From NCBI GenBank assembly GCA_900312665.1, contig ONZQ02000002.1:1274459-1338458 (forward strand): a stretch of 64,000 nt of DNA, in the 5' to 3' direction. The notes beneath the pieces are model-generated. The model was not told the origin of the DNA. It was given only the letters and a program-made list of their open reading frames with translations, and did not search any database. This DNA is from Cephalotrichum gorgonifer. Taxonomy: Eukaryota > Ascomycota > Sordariomycetes > Microascales > Microascaceae. The position numbers were made by a program, and so were the translations under genes. Shown in pieces: positions 1 to 11,928 of the stretch; the stretch's first letter is position 1; the number at the start of each line of letters is the position of its first letter.

Positions 1-2380
1 ACCCCCCCCCCCCCCAACTATTAGCGCCCAAATTCCAGGACTCTAGTCTAGAACAATTGACCTCGCATATTCTAAGCCACATGTGTGTGACACCCATGTC
101 TCAGTTGAGCTGAAAAAATCTCGTTCATGCACCAACCATACCACACACCCACCCCGGCCAACACCCCGGCCAACACCTTGCTTTTCTTCTTCCTTGCACT
201 CCCTCACCGACCCGATCCTACGAGGACAGCCAAAAACATCAGGTGCCGACCCTCTCCGCCTCCCCCCCACAACGGTGTGGAAACTCAACCAAGCCTCAGC
301 TGAGACGCATGCTCACCATGGCAGTAGCAACGAACATGGCTCGTGCCCAGCAACGTCAGATCTCGCTCCTTGGAAACCTCGCATAGGGAGAAAGGCGCGA
401 GGTTACGATCGCTGAGCAGCAGTCCAAAAACAAACACCCCGCCTCAGCCTCGGCGCCGTCCATCGTCATCATTTCCGTAGCTGCCTCCGTCATCAGCAGT
501 ACGAGATAGACTAGCATATATATAGATAATATATCGAACAAGCAAGCTTCGAGGACTCGGTCGAAGCACAACGAACATATACTGCTCACTCCAACTTCGC
601 ATATGACTGCCCCATTGGGCATCAACGCCCGTATATATTTACTTTTCTTCTTCCTTTTTCTACATCTCCGCGCGGCGTATTGATTCTACTCTCAGAGTGA
701 GAGCCTCTACCATCACCCGGCTCAGTCGCCTCGCTTAACACGAGCGCCCATAAACCGCTCCCCAATCCCACATCCGATCCCACACACACGGAACTGAGCC
801 CGGAATTTCTCCCACACTTCATCGGCACCATCTCAACTCACGCCAGAAAGGAAATCAAACTTCCAACGCCAACCTCCGGCCGGTGGAAATTCGATTTCTG
901 GCCAGAAAAGGCCATGCGAGAACAGGGCAAGCCCCGTCGACGCCACGGAGACACAGCCATGGCCGACCTAGCCGCCGTGGCTGTACTTGCATGCTGTGTC
1001 ATGTAGCCTATAACAACAAAACCGGTAACGCTCGTGATGGATTTCTAAATTATGCACGAGATCTAGAAAGCCAGTTTAAGGATCGGAAGTGCATAAGCAG
1101 GCACCTGGCGTCTTGGTTTCAAGCCATCAGGACTGCACACTCTTTCTTTTCGCACTCCGACCTCGTCAGAGTCCGCTCGTGGAGAAACAGTATATGTCTG
1201 TACATAGTACGAAAACCGAACCAGCTAGCAGTTGGTTGGCATCATTCACTAGCTTCCTCTATCGCGTCAAGGGTGGACCCAGGGGAGGCTAGATAAACTA
1301 ATGGCTCCAAGTCCACCCGATTGATAACTAACTTAGCCTAGATATGGGCAAGCTCAAGGGGCTAAGCAGAGTCGGCCCACCAAGCTTATGAGGACCAACA
1401 CGGTATTAGCTATGAAGCCACCCCGCCCCCCGGATCTAATTACACTCTTGTAAACTATGTGCTCAACCCAAACCTGAGGAAGAAGTACCCAGAAAGCCTA
1501 AAGGCCAATGACATCCACGCTACGAGGGAAAAAGAAGAATCAACACGACCACCTCTGACTGCTCTGGCGTCTCCGTCACGGTAGCATACCGCCGTGAGGA
1601 ACCTTGAGATCATTCTCCAACCGCTGCTAGATGCAGTTCTTGAGTCAGAACGTGCACCCTTCTCTGTATCAAGAACCATCAGTCTACCACTAACACGATA
1701 GCTCTCAACGACCAAGTTAGGGAAAGCCCTCATCATCCGTTCCTCCCCTCAACAGATCACCTCACCTCCCCGCAGACACACAGTCATCTCGAATAAAAAA
1801 AAAAGGTACCGGGGGTTCAGCACCGACGATAAAAGTCAGCTAGCGATCCGAGGGCAGCTTTCCCGGATGGCCAAAAGCGTCAGACACAAAATACCCAGTT
1901 GTAGCTGACAGGACCGAGCTACTTGCTTAGATATATTGGCTGAGCGAACAAAAACAACCACAAGACAAGAGTGAATGAACTGGCCTTCACACGCTTCATA
2001 CGCTTCGTACGATATATAGAGAGAAGTACTTTCGGGTAAACAGGCCATTTACCTATCGACTGATATATCTGGCGACAATCGCATGGCTTGGTTGCTGTCA
2101 GTGGGGTGTCTCGGTGGATGGGCGGTTGGACGTGGTACATCGTAGTGCTGACACACCAGTCTCAGGCGGAGCTCTGCTGTTAAGGACCACCGAAGCGCGC
2201 CGCAGCACGCCAAACTGAGAGCCAAGACCAACATCTTGGCGCCTTCGTCAGCCATGTTGAAACACAACCCACTCGTCAGACGACCATGTAGCGAACGATT
2301 CCTTCTCACACTCGCACTCACCCCGATACCTCCTTACCACCACCCTAAGCTTTAAATAAAAAAAAATTCAATCCTCAACA
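1..2380. other. Gene-free stretch at window edge
   Basis: I see no convincing gene here. The open frames are short, lack recognisable domains and overlap one another on both strands. The window opens with a run of 14 C (2-15). An A-rich run lies at about 1794-1803 and another at about 2356-2367, just before the start codon at 2381. The last few hundred bases are presumably the promoter and 5' leader of the flavoprotein gene. Confidence 0.5.
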
Positions 2381-4054
2381 ATGGAACGCCACGAAGCAGA
2401 AGTGGCACTCATCTCCGAGCGTCTCAAGCACTTCTACGCAACGCGGTCGCCCTTCCGCGTCTATCATGGCTCGACGAACAGCACGCGCCTCTCCAACAAG
2501 ACGCGCGCCAACATCGTTGACACCTCCCGCCTCAACAATGTCCTCAAAATCGACACGGACGCAAAAATCGCCGTCGTGGAGCCAAACGTCGGCATGGGCC
2601 CCCTGGCGAAGGAGAGCCTCAAGCACGGCCTAATCCCCCCCGTGGTGATGGAGTTCCCCGGCATCACCGCCGGAGGCGGCTTCTCCGGAACGTCCGGCGA
2701 GAGCAGCTCCTTCAAGTATGGCGTGTTTGAGTCGACGGTCGAGTGGATTGAGATCGTCCTTCCCGATGGGGAGGTCAGGAGGGCGGAGAGGGGAGGGGAG
2801 GATAAGGATTTGTTCTGGGGGGCCGCAAGCTCGTTTGGGACCTTGGGCGTCGTGACGCTTCTAGGAGTCAGGTTGATTGCCGCGGGGGAGTATGTGCGGC
2901 TGGAGTATCACCTTGCCACTGACTTCGAGGCGGCCGTGGAAAAAGTCCGGGAGCAGACGGAGGTGGAGGGGGTTGACTTTGTGGACGGCATCGTCTTCGC
3001 AAAGGACCGCAGCATCATTTGTGCGGGGCGCATGGTCACCGCGCCAGTACCCCCGGGCGAGCAGGTGGTCAGGTTCACGCGGGCGACGGACACGTGGTTC
3101 TACCTCCATGCCAAGAAGATCTCCAAGAGGCTGGCCAGGCCCGGGTCGATTGGCGTCGCCGCGGACTTCATCCCGCTCCTGGACTACCTCTTCCGCTACA
3201 ACCGCGGCGCCTTCTGGACCGCGCGCTACGCCTTCAAGTACTTCCTCACGCCCTTCAACCGCGTCACCCGCGCGGTCCTCGACCCCTTCATGCACACGCG
3301 CGTCATGTACGCCGCCCTCCACCAGAGCCAGCTCTCCGACTTCCACCTCCTGCAGGACGTCTCCGTCCCCATGGACGTCGCGGCCGGCTTCGCCGGGTGG
3401 CTCGACAAGACCTTCGGCATCTACCCCGTCTGGCTATGCCCGCTAGACGTCGCCCGCGCCGACGAAGATTCGCAGCACGGGATCCACGCGAACTTCTGCC
3501 GTGCCGACGCCCCGCGCGTCCTGAACTTTGGGGTCTGGGGCCCGCTGTCGTGGGATCGCGCGGAGGCGATCGAGGGGAATAGGAAGCTGGAGAGGAAGGT
3601 GACGGAGTTGGGGGGGATGAAGTGCCTGTATGCGCAGACGTGTTATGAGGAGGAGGAGTTCTGGGCGGTGTATGATCGGCAGTCGTACGACGGGCTGAGG
3701 GCGAAGTACCACGCTGCGCATCTGCCGAGCGTTTATGACAAAGTTAAGAGGGATGAGAAGGTCGATGAGGCGAGGCGGAAGACGGGGTGGAAGGGGAAGG
3801 TCTGGGGTGTTTGGCCCGTCAGGGGGGTGTACGGGGTTTACAAGGTTGTCAGAGGGGGGGACTATCTGTTGCAGGAGAAGGAGAAGGGTCTGGGCGGGTC
3901 TGGGAAGAGGACCGAGGAGATTGCCAAGGCGGAGAAGACTGGGGCCACTCGGGCGATCGAAGGGAAGGAGGCTGAGAAGAGGGATATTGTAGAGAAGACT
4001 GAGGGAGCTGAAGCGACTCAAAGGAAAGAGGCGGAGAAAATTGCCGGAGCCTGA
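2381..4054 (+). CDS. FAD-binding oxidoreductase, DHCR24-like (delta24-sterol reductase-like)
   Basis: Single-exon gene of 557 residues; the start is in good context (CAACAATGG). Residues about 10-180 form a PCMH-type FAD-binding domain. The key stretch is around residues 80-120: VEPNVGMG, then VMEFPGITAGGG, then GESSSFKYG, the hallmark of the DHCR24/seladin branch of the FAD-linked oxidases (vanillyl-alcohol oxidase superfamily). LFWGAASSFGTLG follows at about residues 145-160. DHCR24 reduces the C24 double bond of sterol side chains with FAD and NADPH. Ergosterol synthesis does not need that step (Erg4 reduces C24(28)), so the fungal substrate is uncertain. The C-terminal 60 residues are a Lys/Glu/Ala-rich low-complexity tail absent from the human enzyme. 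No signal peptide is obvious. I am sure of the superfamily, less sure of the reaction. Confidence 0.85.
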   Translation: MERHEAEVALISERLKHFYATRSPFRVYHGSTNSTRLSNKTRANIVDTSRLNNVLKIDTDAKIAVVEPNVGMGPLAKESLKHGLIPPVVMEFPGITAGGGFSGTSGESSSFKYGVFESTVEWIEIVLPDGEVRRAERGGEDKDLFWGAASSFGTLGVVTLLGVRLIAAGEYVRLEYHLATDFEAAVEKVREQTEVEGVDFVDGIVFAKDRSIICAGRMVTAPVPPGEQVVRFTRATDTWFYLHAKKISKRLARPGSIGVAADFIPLLDYLFRYNRGAFWTARYAFKYFLTPFNRVTRAVLDPFMHTRVMYAALHQSQLSDFHLLQDVSVPMDVAAGFAGWLDKTFGIYPVWLCPLDVARADEDSQHGIHANFCRADAPRVLNFGVWGPLSWDRAEAIEGNRKLERKVTELGGMKCLYAQTCYEEEEFWAVYDRQSYDGLRAKYHAAHLPSVYDKVKRDEKVDEARRKTGWKGKVWGVWPVRGVYGVYKVVRGGDYLLQEKEKGLGGSGKRTEEIAKAEKTGATRAIEGKEAEKRDIVEKTEGAEATQRKEAEKIAGA

Positions 4055-4323
4055 AGACCTGAGAGCCGGTACTGGTGGGAGGGCCAGTAGTCAGGCAGGA
4101 ACGGTGCCAGCGGTCGAAAGTCCCCTGTTAAGGTGAAGCTAGCAGTATGTGATATCCAGATGTAATAATAATAATACCAAGGCATGATTTCGGGACGGGA
4201 ATGGGTTGGACCGGGGATGGAATCCCCCATATTATAATATTTGTACATCGCCCATCTTGCTGCGCAGCAAACAAGACGAGAGGACCACATCGGATATTCT
4301 ACAGTGTTATACAAGCCCCCTTT

Positions 4324-5346
4324 TCACCCCCTCAATGCCCGCACAACATCATCATACCCCCTCCTCTCCGCCAGCTCCATGACGCTCATCCCATTCCCAT
4401 CCCTCTCCGTAACATCCACCCCCTTCCTTCCCATCAACATCCCCACCACCCCCGCATGCCCCCCCAACACCGCTGCTGCAATCGGCGCATGCCCATCTCC
4501 ATCCTTCACGCCAACCTGCACCTCGCCCCTCTCTAATAGCACACGGACAACCTCACCATGGCCATTTCTCGCAGCCAGAAACAGCGGCGTCTGCCCCAGA
4601 GCATCAACGGAATTAACATCCACCCCGGGGCAGGCCAGCAACATCCTCACAACCTCCAAATGTCCTCCTGACGCTGCCAGCGCAAGAGGAGTCCTCCTCC
4701 ATTCATCTCCCTTGTTGCAATCCACATTACCCTTCGCCAAAATCTCTCTCACGGCGCCCTCGTCCCCGCCCTCGGCGGCATGCGCTAACGTCTCTACCCC
4801 CGGCCTCTCCACTTCCCCACCCTCCCCGCGCGCGAGGAGCAGCTCCACGATGGAGTCATGACCTGCACGACCGGCGCATGCCAGGGGCGTCTGGCCGTAA
4901 CTATCCCTCGCCTCCGGATCCACGTCCTCATTCTCCAAAAGCTTCTTCACGACACCTTCGTTTCCGACGGAGGCAGCGTACCACAGCGGCGTACACCCGT
5001 GGATATCCCTCGCGTTGGGATCCACATCGGGCCTGCCCGACAGAAGCTCGACGACATCCTCGTGGCCATTCTGCGCCGCTATGGAGAGCGGTGTCTGGCC
5101 GTATCTCTCAGCCGAGTCGGCAACCACACCCGACTGTTCATTGAGCAGGATCACGACGGTAGAGAGGTGGCCGGCCTCGGCGGCCAGCCATAGCGGCGTC
5201 TGGTTGTCGTACTCGAGTTGAGCGTGCTCATGTGTGTTCGTCTGCAGGATCCGGCGCACCGTGGCATCGTCGCCCTGCTCCGCGGCGATGGCGAGGGGAG
5301 AGCGGGGGAGGGGAGTACCCAGGGTGGGGGACTCGGGGACGTTCAT
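4324..5346 (-). CDS. Ankyrin-repeat protein
   Basis: The gene encodes 340 residues if it starts at the methionine of MNVPESP (5346). The open frame runs 26 codons further upstream, but that extension is proline/cysteine-rich and looks like leader. From about residue 16 to the end the protein is about nine or ten ankyrin repeats, visible as TPLWLAAEAGH, TPLSIAAQNGH, TPLACAGRAGH, TPLALAASGGH and TPLFLAARNGH, each followed by a VV..LL helix. Ankyrin repeats are protein-binding scaffolds. No catalytic, NTPase, F-box or membrane domain is present, so the partner and role cannot be named. The stop lies 270 bases beyond the stop of the convergent flavoprotein gene. Repeats differ from one another, so there is no sign of recent repeat expansion. 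Confidence 0.8.
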   Translation of the reverse strand: MNVPESPTLGTPLPRSPLAIAAEQGDDATVRRILQTNTHEHAQLEYDNQTPLWLAAEAGHLSTVVILLNEQSGVVADSAERYGQTPLSIAAQNGHEDVVELLSGRPDVDPNARDIHGCTPLWYAASVGNEGVVKKLLENEDVDPEARDSYGQTPLACAGRAGHDSIVELLLARGEGGEVERPGVETLAHAAEGGDEGAVREILAKGNVDCNKGDEWRRTPLALAASGGHLEVVRMLLACPGVDVNSVDALGQTPLFLAARNGHGEVVRVLLERGEVQVGVKDGDGHAPIAAAVLGGHAGVVGMLMGRKGVDVTERDGNGMSVMELAERRGYDDVVRALRG

Positions 5347-6700
5347 ACGAGCGGGAGGGCGTGGAGGGCAAGCTCCGAGGTAGAGTGGAGGATGGGTAGG
5401 GCACAGCAGCACCAAGACGTACAATCCATGGGGTTTCGGGGTAAAATGAAAGAACGGAACATTAGTATAGGTTGCTATTGACTGTTTACCTCGCTCCCTA
5501 TATAGTGAGGAGAGAGGTCCGAAGGAATGGAGACATTCGGTTCGGCTTAATGATGACGAAGGGGGTCGACCGCGGCCGTCTCAAACAACAAACGCAATCG
5601 AGGGGCAGGAGCAACCCGAGCCGCAGGCGCCAAGACAGGCGTTCGCCGCACATCAAATCCATCCTTCGGTGCATTTCCCTTCCCAATTTGCCATTTTGCT
5701 TGTATTATTAGATCCCAAATTAGCAGCTCGGCAAAAGGGGGGGTGGGGGAGAGTGGTGGGTGGGGTTCAGTTAGTCAAGTGTAGCCCTTGCTTCTGGAAG
5801 CATTCCAGCCCAGATCGGGGATGGAGCTTGCGGCTACAGCTGCATCAATTTCGGTCTCGAACCTCAACTACGGCAGCAGATCACGCGGGGATCCAACTCT
5901 TGTTTCGGGCGCGGAAACAAAGGTCGAGCGAACACCGCTTCATCTTGCTTTTTTGGGGGCCGAAAAGGGACGGATTAAGGTTGGATGGGATGGAAAAGGA
6001 GAGATGAAGATGTCTCGCTTTCGCTTGGGCTTGTATGAGGTGGAATTGCAGGAGCACTCGTGGGTACAAGTAAGCTCGTACCCATACAAGACGTGAAACG
6101 GGGAGGTTTCCCTCGGAGACGGAGGTCGGGAGGATCAGCGTGGCAAGATGGCGGATCAATTCCTCTCGGGACCAATCTCGGTGCATGTATGTAGGTATGA
6201 GCATCAGCCGCAACCAAAAAAGCTCCTGGATGCGAGAGTAGAAGGCCGCCTCGGAGGATTTGTTGAAACGGGGACGATTGCCAGGAGACTAGTTCGGTGT
6301 GGGGTGTGGGAGTATAATGTTTGGACAGATGTAACGAGTATCCTACCATATTATATTCACTAGAAAATTACCCGATATATTTGTCATACAACTCTTCTCT
6401 TCCGAGCTGACGGCCTCTCTGCTTACGTGATGCCCAAGATCTCAGCACCAGCCCCACCTGTGGCTGATTCCATGTCAGGCACCTCGCTAAAAAGTAATCG
6501 TGGCGCCGGGATCTTAATGTCAATCGATATTACGGAGTAGCTCGTCTTGGAAACGCTAAGTGCGACACATTCACCCGAGCATTCATGCGCCCATCAGCCC
6601 AACGTCTCCCAGCATCCTCGTCTTCTCTCATGAGCATCCCCAACAGCCTTAGCGACGACAGCTCTATCTACCGCAGCACAGAGATGCATCAAACGCCACC
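5347..6700. promoter_or_regulatory. Intergenic region between two divergent genes
   Basis: No supported gene. The region lies between the start of the ankyrin gene (minus strand) and the start of the FHIP-family gene (plus strand), so it should hold both promoters. Open frames of 60-120 codons occur on both strands, but none shows a domain, signal peptide or plausible splice partner. Confidence 0.4.
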
Positions 6701-9700
6701 ATGGATTTTGTAAGACTTTCCCATCTCGTTCCAACCCAAATTCTCGTCGCTGCTGCTGCTGCTGCTGCTGCTGCTTCCGCGATCGATGTATAGCTAACGA
6801 ACCAAAGTGGTCGCGCCTCCTGAGCCACGCCTCGATATCAACATCCACATCCCGCAAGGACGCCGCCAAAGACCCCGCGAAGCGGCTCCATCGCTTTGAG
6901 CGTGAATACGCCCAACTTCTCGTGCGTCTATGTCCAAGCTCCCCCAAGCCCCTCAACCCAACTAGCCTTCCGCTAACTCCCCCCTCCAGCAAGTATGGCG
7001 CAACACCTCCAACCTCCCCCGCGACTTCGAGGCCGCCGAAAAGCTCGAAATCCGCCTGGACGAACTTACCTCCATTCTTAGCGACGAGACCCGCCGGCCC
7101 CTCCCCCATCCCTGCATCCAGTTCGCCTCCATCAAGCAGATCTATGCCCCCATCGGCAAGATCGCCACCACCTCCTCGAATGAGTGGATCGTCAAGTCCG
7201 CCGTCCTCTTCTTCGCGACCCTTGTTGAGTCCGAGGAGGAGGCCTTCGTGGAAAGCCACAACTTCTCTTCGTCCCTCACGAACCTCCTCGTGCGCATCAC
7301 GGGGCAGAATAGCGTAAGACTCGGGCGTGACACGGAGGCCAAGGTCGTCGAGCTGGCCTTCAACATCACGACCAAGATCCGGCTGCAGCCAAGCATACTG
7401 GACGTCTGGTTCCAGACACCCCACCAAGCTCCCCATCACCATGCCCCACCGGGCCGGAACCACCAGAACCAAGAGAGGCAGGCAATCGGTGACAGGGAGC
7501 GCTTCGCCGGCCGCATGCAGAAGCAAGACTTCCCCCTCTTCTACATACTTATGGACTACATCCAGCACGAAGGCCGCGTCGGTGACTTCGCACGAACCGG
7601 CCTCCTCTACATAATCGAGTGCGCCGCCGCCTCAGTCCCCCTCGAGCAGTGGATCGTCGAGAGCGACCTCTCCACCCTCATGGCCACAGGTCTCGGCGCG
7701 CTGTATAGCCAGTTGAGCCGGAAGCTCGTGGTCGACTACCCCGCGCACGAGCTCCCGCCCGTACTCGCCCTTTCGGACTACCAGCACCCGACGTCCAACT
7801 ATGAGATCGTGGCCTCATGCTCGCCCGAGTTCCAGGCCCACCTCGAGACGTTCCTGTCACACCTGCTCTTCTGGCAGGACGTGCTGAACCATTGCAGGTC
7901 TCTTGAGGTGAAGTCGACTCTGTTAGAGCATTTCCAGGTCATCTTCCTTCAGCAGCTCCTGTACGTACCAGCTATACTAGGCATCCGGTCGAGGACAAAC
8001 ACTAACACCCGCCAGGTATCCTTCCCTCCTCGAGTCCTCCGACATCGACGGCGGCTCCTCCGTCGCCGTCATAACCTACCTCCGCCGCATCCTTGAATCC
8101 CTCGACCACCCCGACATGATTAATCTCATCCTCCACTATCTCCTCGCCCTCCCCGATTCCCTCCCCAGCGTCCCGCCCCCGAACAACACCTCCGTCAGTG
8201 ACGCCCGCAAGCGCAAGTCTCTCGACCTCCTGACAATGATGGCCGCGGAGAACCTAGACCTCTCCGTGACCCCCCTCCTCTTCAACCTCGTCGACCTGAC
8301 CCTCGCTTGCCTCCGCTCCCACAGCCAGCAGACCATCCATGTAACCCTCCAGCTCGTGTCCGCCATCCTCAAACGCCACCACCGGTACGCCATCCTTACC
8401 CTCCTCCGTACCGAGGCTCTGCACGAGTCCCCGTCGTCGACACGTAGAACTGCGGGCGCGCACAACCAGGAGGTGGACTACCTTATGAGCTTGGCCGGTT
8501 CCATCGGTGGACAGGATAACTTTGACGAGGTGTATGAGAACACCATACAGGACGCCATGACCCGACTAGAAAGCCACCCCTGCTCGCTGAAGCTTGTAGC
8601 ACCCAGGGTGTCGACGAACAACCACGACCTCCCCGCCATCCCGGACAGCCTCCCCGGTGCGCCGCCCGATGTCACAAGCCATACGCTTCTTCCCGACGAC
8701 CCGTTGCTCGGCGCCCTGCTGGATATCCTCGATACATTTTTCATCAACCCCATCGATACGAATCTCTCTGTCACCGAGACCATCACGGACCTCGCTATCT
8801 GCGGATACATGGGCATAGAAGGCTGGCTCCTGCGCAGCGCGAAAACTTACTCTTACAACGAAAGCTCCGATCCCGCCGATCCCGTCGATCCCGCCGACCT
8901 CCCATCCTCCACGTCCCCCACCGACTCGGATTTCGATTCCGCGTCAGAGCTCGCGCAAATCCAAGCCCGCCAGAAATGCACCACCCGTCCGCGGTGGGAA
9001 AAGTCCACCCTCCCCCGCGTCCTCATCATCCTCGGCCAACTGGTCGACCAAATCTCGAAATACCGCGAAACAATCCCCCGCTTCGACGAGCTTCTCCAAC
9101 AGCGCCGCGAGGCCTTCCAAACCGCCGACTCCGCGCCGACTCCCCAGCCCAAGAGCAGGACCCACACGCCAGCTCCGGCTCCCGCTCCCGCTGCCGCGGA
9201 AATGACAAGTGATACACGAGGTGACTCCCCCGCGCGGCCCTCGGCTCTGGAAGGTTTCGCACACCGGCTCCTCTCGGAGCTGGGGTCCCCTTCTAGGTCC
9301 TCGAGTCCCCGCGGCGCAAGTCCCAGGGGGAGAAAGGATCGCGTGTCGGCAGCGGTATCGGGGGGCTATGGCATTGGCACTCCCGGGCCGGCCGTTCCGC
9401 CGAAGGAGTTTTCCTTGAACTACGAGGTGCGACCTCTGGGGCGTAGTTACTCTCCCGTCAGCGGTGGGGAGGGGGCAAAGGACCCCTTGGTCGCGAGCCA
9501 GAAGGCGGCGTTTGCGGCCGTTGACCAGAGCATACTGGCGCGAAGGGTGGGGATACCCGGACGGGCAGTGATTCCCCTGCGGTTCAAGGCAGAAGGTGAC
9601 GCCGGAGTTTCTCCTGAGGAAAACACCGAGGAGCAGACTGAACATTCTGAAGGCCAGGACCAGACCGAAAGCGAAGGCAATGGTAGGGGACACGGGCCTG

Positions 9701-9825
9701 CGGCGGAGACGGTCTCGGTCAGCCACGTCCTCACCAATGCACTAATCCTGCAGTCGTTCATTATGGAACTTGCGGGACTGGTACAGGTTCGTGCTGGGCT
9801 CTTCAATGAGGTGCGGTTTACCTGA
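6701..9825 (+). CDS. FHIP family protein (FTS-Hook-FHIP complex subunit; RAI16-like)
   Basis: Four exons by my reading: 6701-6709, 6808-6921, 6990-7960 and 8016-9825, giving 967 residues. Exon 1 is only ATG-GAT-TTT. Introns have GTAAGA, GTGCGT and GTACGT donors and CTAAC-type branch points, and each junction keeps the frame. The protein starts MDFWSRLL. The region around residues 330-400 has the family hallmark: FQVIFLQQLLYPSLLESS, then VAVITYLRRILESLDHP. The residues that follow are the helical RAI16/FHIP core; the last third is Ser/Pro-rich and probably disordered. In animals and Aspergillus (FhipA) this protein joins Hook and FTS to couple early endosomes to dynein. I infer the same cytoplasmic role here. 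Length fits the fungal family. A (GCT)n run sits in intron 1. Confidence 0.88.
6749..6775. repeat. (GCT)n microsatellite in intron 1 of the FHIP gene
   Basis: About nine GCT/TGC triplets in a row, lying in the 98-base first intron upstream of its CTAAC branch point. Length variation here would change intron length but not the protein. Confidence 0.9.
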
Positions 9826-11604
9826 GGGTTTACGGACCCGGGGGGGTTAGAAAACGGGGAGAGAATGAGGGGATAGGCGGTTAGATTTTGCATCTGCGAA
9901 GCATTGTTTGGCGTTTGGTCGTTGGTCGCGGCTTGCGAGCTCGTGAGCTATGGGGCTTGTGGATTTTCATTCTTTCTTGGTCTACTAGAGTTTAATATAT
10001 ACAGCCTTATTCTGCTTCTTCCTACGTCGTCCCTCCGCGAGATGTCGATGGAGGAGCGTCCAGTGAGAGTTGAGCCCACATGGGGGGGATCAGAATTCGA
10101 CACAAGCGGAAGGCCACGCACAACCACGGGACTCAGCCGGGCTTCCCGGAATGGCCAGATCGGAATGAATAGTTTGCAGGGGGTAGCGTTAGCGAACGAC
10201 TGACTACAGTCAAGAGTGAGCCGAAGCCAGCATCCCGGCCAGTCACCGACTCTCGCCATCCATCCAGGGAGCAAGACACTTGTCAGTACTGAGACATGCG
10301 TGTGATGGGTGTCACCTCAACCCAGCTTCGGCAGAGTCAGAAGCAGCTACAGGAGCAGATAAGCACTCCGTTGCCCAGCATCCAACCGCCCCCTCGGAGC
10401 GGCTACATGTCGATGGAACGATTCTAGATGAGAGGCCGAACGAAACCAAGTAGCCCCTTCCCGGTCCTATCGCCCGTTCATCCCTTCAAATGTCGTCACA
10501 AGCAATACTTCATACATGCGCGAGGCCCAAAATAGCAGCGCTAGAAGAACAAGCGACTGGCGGATATAAAGCAAACGAGGGGAAGGATATTAATTCCGAT
10601 GCCAATTTGACGCATACGCCCTTTCCCGTACACTTCATCCGAAAAGTCAAGGCAAGTGAGTCGGCATCCAAGGAAGCTTCAACGTGCCAGATGAGACATG
10701 TTAATATTGAATTTCTAAAAATAGGATATTCCCAGGTAGCGTCGCCTGTCGTTCGGTTCAGTAATCTACTCAATACAGCGCCACAACAGAAAATCTGGCC
10801 CCAAACCCCTGAGCTCGTTCATCTGAGCTGACCCGAGCTGATCGACGAAGCGCCAGCTCACAAGAGCAGGCTTCGGGACCCCAAACGCCTTATAGCCGGA
10901 TAGATGTCCACACCAGCTCACATCTGTTCGCCATATGTGCCCCTAAACTCAAGTATCTCGATCCCGTAATCCTCGCCATCGTCCTGATCCCTCTCACAAC
11001 AATGATCTCGCCTCCGACTCGACTTAAACGACTACCACGTCCCGCCACCACCCCGTATCCCAATTCCCCAATCCCAAACACCGTATTACCCGATGTCCTC
11101 ACCCCCATCTCCCTACTACTCGTAGCTAGTTGCCTTTATTCCGTACCATCGGGATGATTAATTCTCCACATCATGTAGATCACTTAAACGAGTCCAATCC
11201 CAACCATGGCTGCCCACAGTCCCCCGGCCCGAGTCAACGACCGAACTCATGATTGGTGGCATATCTGACTACGAAAACCTCACTTACACCCTCAACCCGT
11301 ATTTGGACACTGGCGAGGACCGTGAATATCACGTCGGTAAACAATCGGTCTAGGTGATGACCCGAGGAGTTCTCTCCCTTAAAAAAGCATAGGTAATCAC
11401 TCCAGTCTCAGCATTCCACAGTCCATCGAATTAATTGCTCCTAAGGATAAATATGTAGTCCTCCCTTGCAGGTCTGGCATCCTCTATGTACGATTTCTCC
11501 CGCTGAGCAACGAGCATCGCGCAACGAGAAGCAAATAACGAACAAAGCACATCATCCACCACCTAACCTCTCAACTCAACCCCCAGCCCGAACAAGCAGC
11601 AACC
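9826..11604. other. Gene-free stretch
   Basis: Holds the 3' flank of the FHIP gene and the upstream region of the small secreted-protein gene. Open frames (for example 10490-10831) have no recognisable domain and no splice partner. I see no RNA gene or mobile element. Confidence 0.4.
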
Positions 11605-11928
11605 ATGCTCCCCACTCTCGTACTCTCCCTCCTCCCCATCGTCCTCGCCGGACCCCTCTCCACCCCAACTCCCACGGCACCCAAAGAATACCCCAACTGC
11701 GGAGGCATCGCCCCCACCCCGGGTGTCTGCGCCGAGCCCGCTGTCTGCATCCCCGACCCGAGGACCAAACTGACTCCCGTGGTCAGACCCAACATCTGCG
11801 TCGAGCCCATCTTCTGCGGTGGCTTCGCGGGGTTCAAGTGCGAAGATGGCCTGACCTGCTACGACGACCCGAGGGATAGCTGTGATCCCAAGCACGGGGG
11901 AGCGGACTGCGGGGGAATCTGTCTTTGA
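11605..11928 (+). CDS. Small secreted cysteine-rich protein
   Basis: Uninterrupted gene of 107 residues. It begins with a clear signal peptide (MLPTLVLSLLPIVLAG, cleavage probably after residue 15-16), then a short Pro/Thr-rich stretch, then a compact domain with ten cysteines, an even number that fits five disulphides. The C-terminal half carries CGGFAGFKCEDGLTCYDDP and ends CGGICL, a pattern I recall from small secreted proteins of many ascomycetes. No enzyme motif is present. Such proteins are exported and may be effectors, inhibitors or cell-surface proteins; I cannot choose. The start is fixed by the signal peptide and lies in CAACCATGC context. Confidence 0.8.
   Translation: MLPTLVLSLLPIVLAGPLSTPTPTAPKEYPNCGGIAPTPGVCAEPAVCIPDPRTKLTPVVRPNICVEPIFCGGFAGFKCEDGLTCYDDPRDSCDPKHGGADCGGICL

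Noticed and set aside
3019..3582. 187-codon plus-strand frame inside the DHCR24-like gene
   Set aside because: Overlaps the true frame completely; very Arg/Pro/His-rich, typical of a frame-shifted reading of GC-rich coding DNA.
8944..9726. 260-codon open frame on the minus strand inside the FHIP-family gene
   Set aside because: It lies wholly antisense to a well-supported exon, is Arg/Gly/Ser-rich as expected of GC-rich shadow frames, and has no domain.
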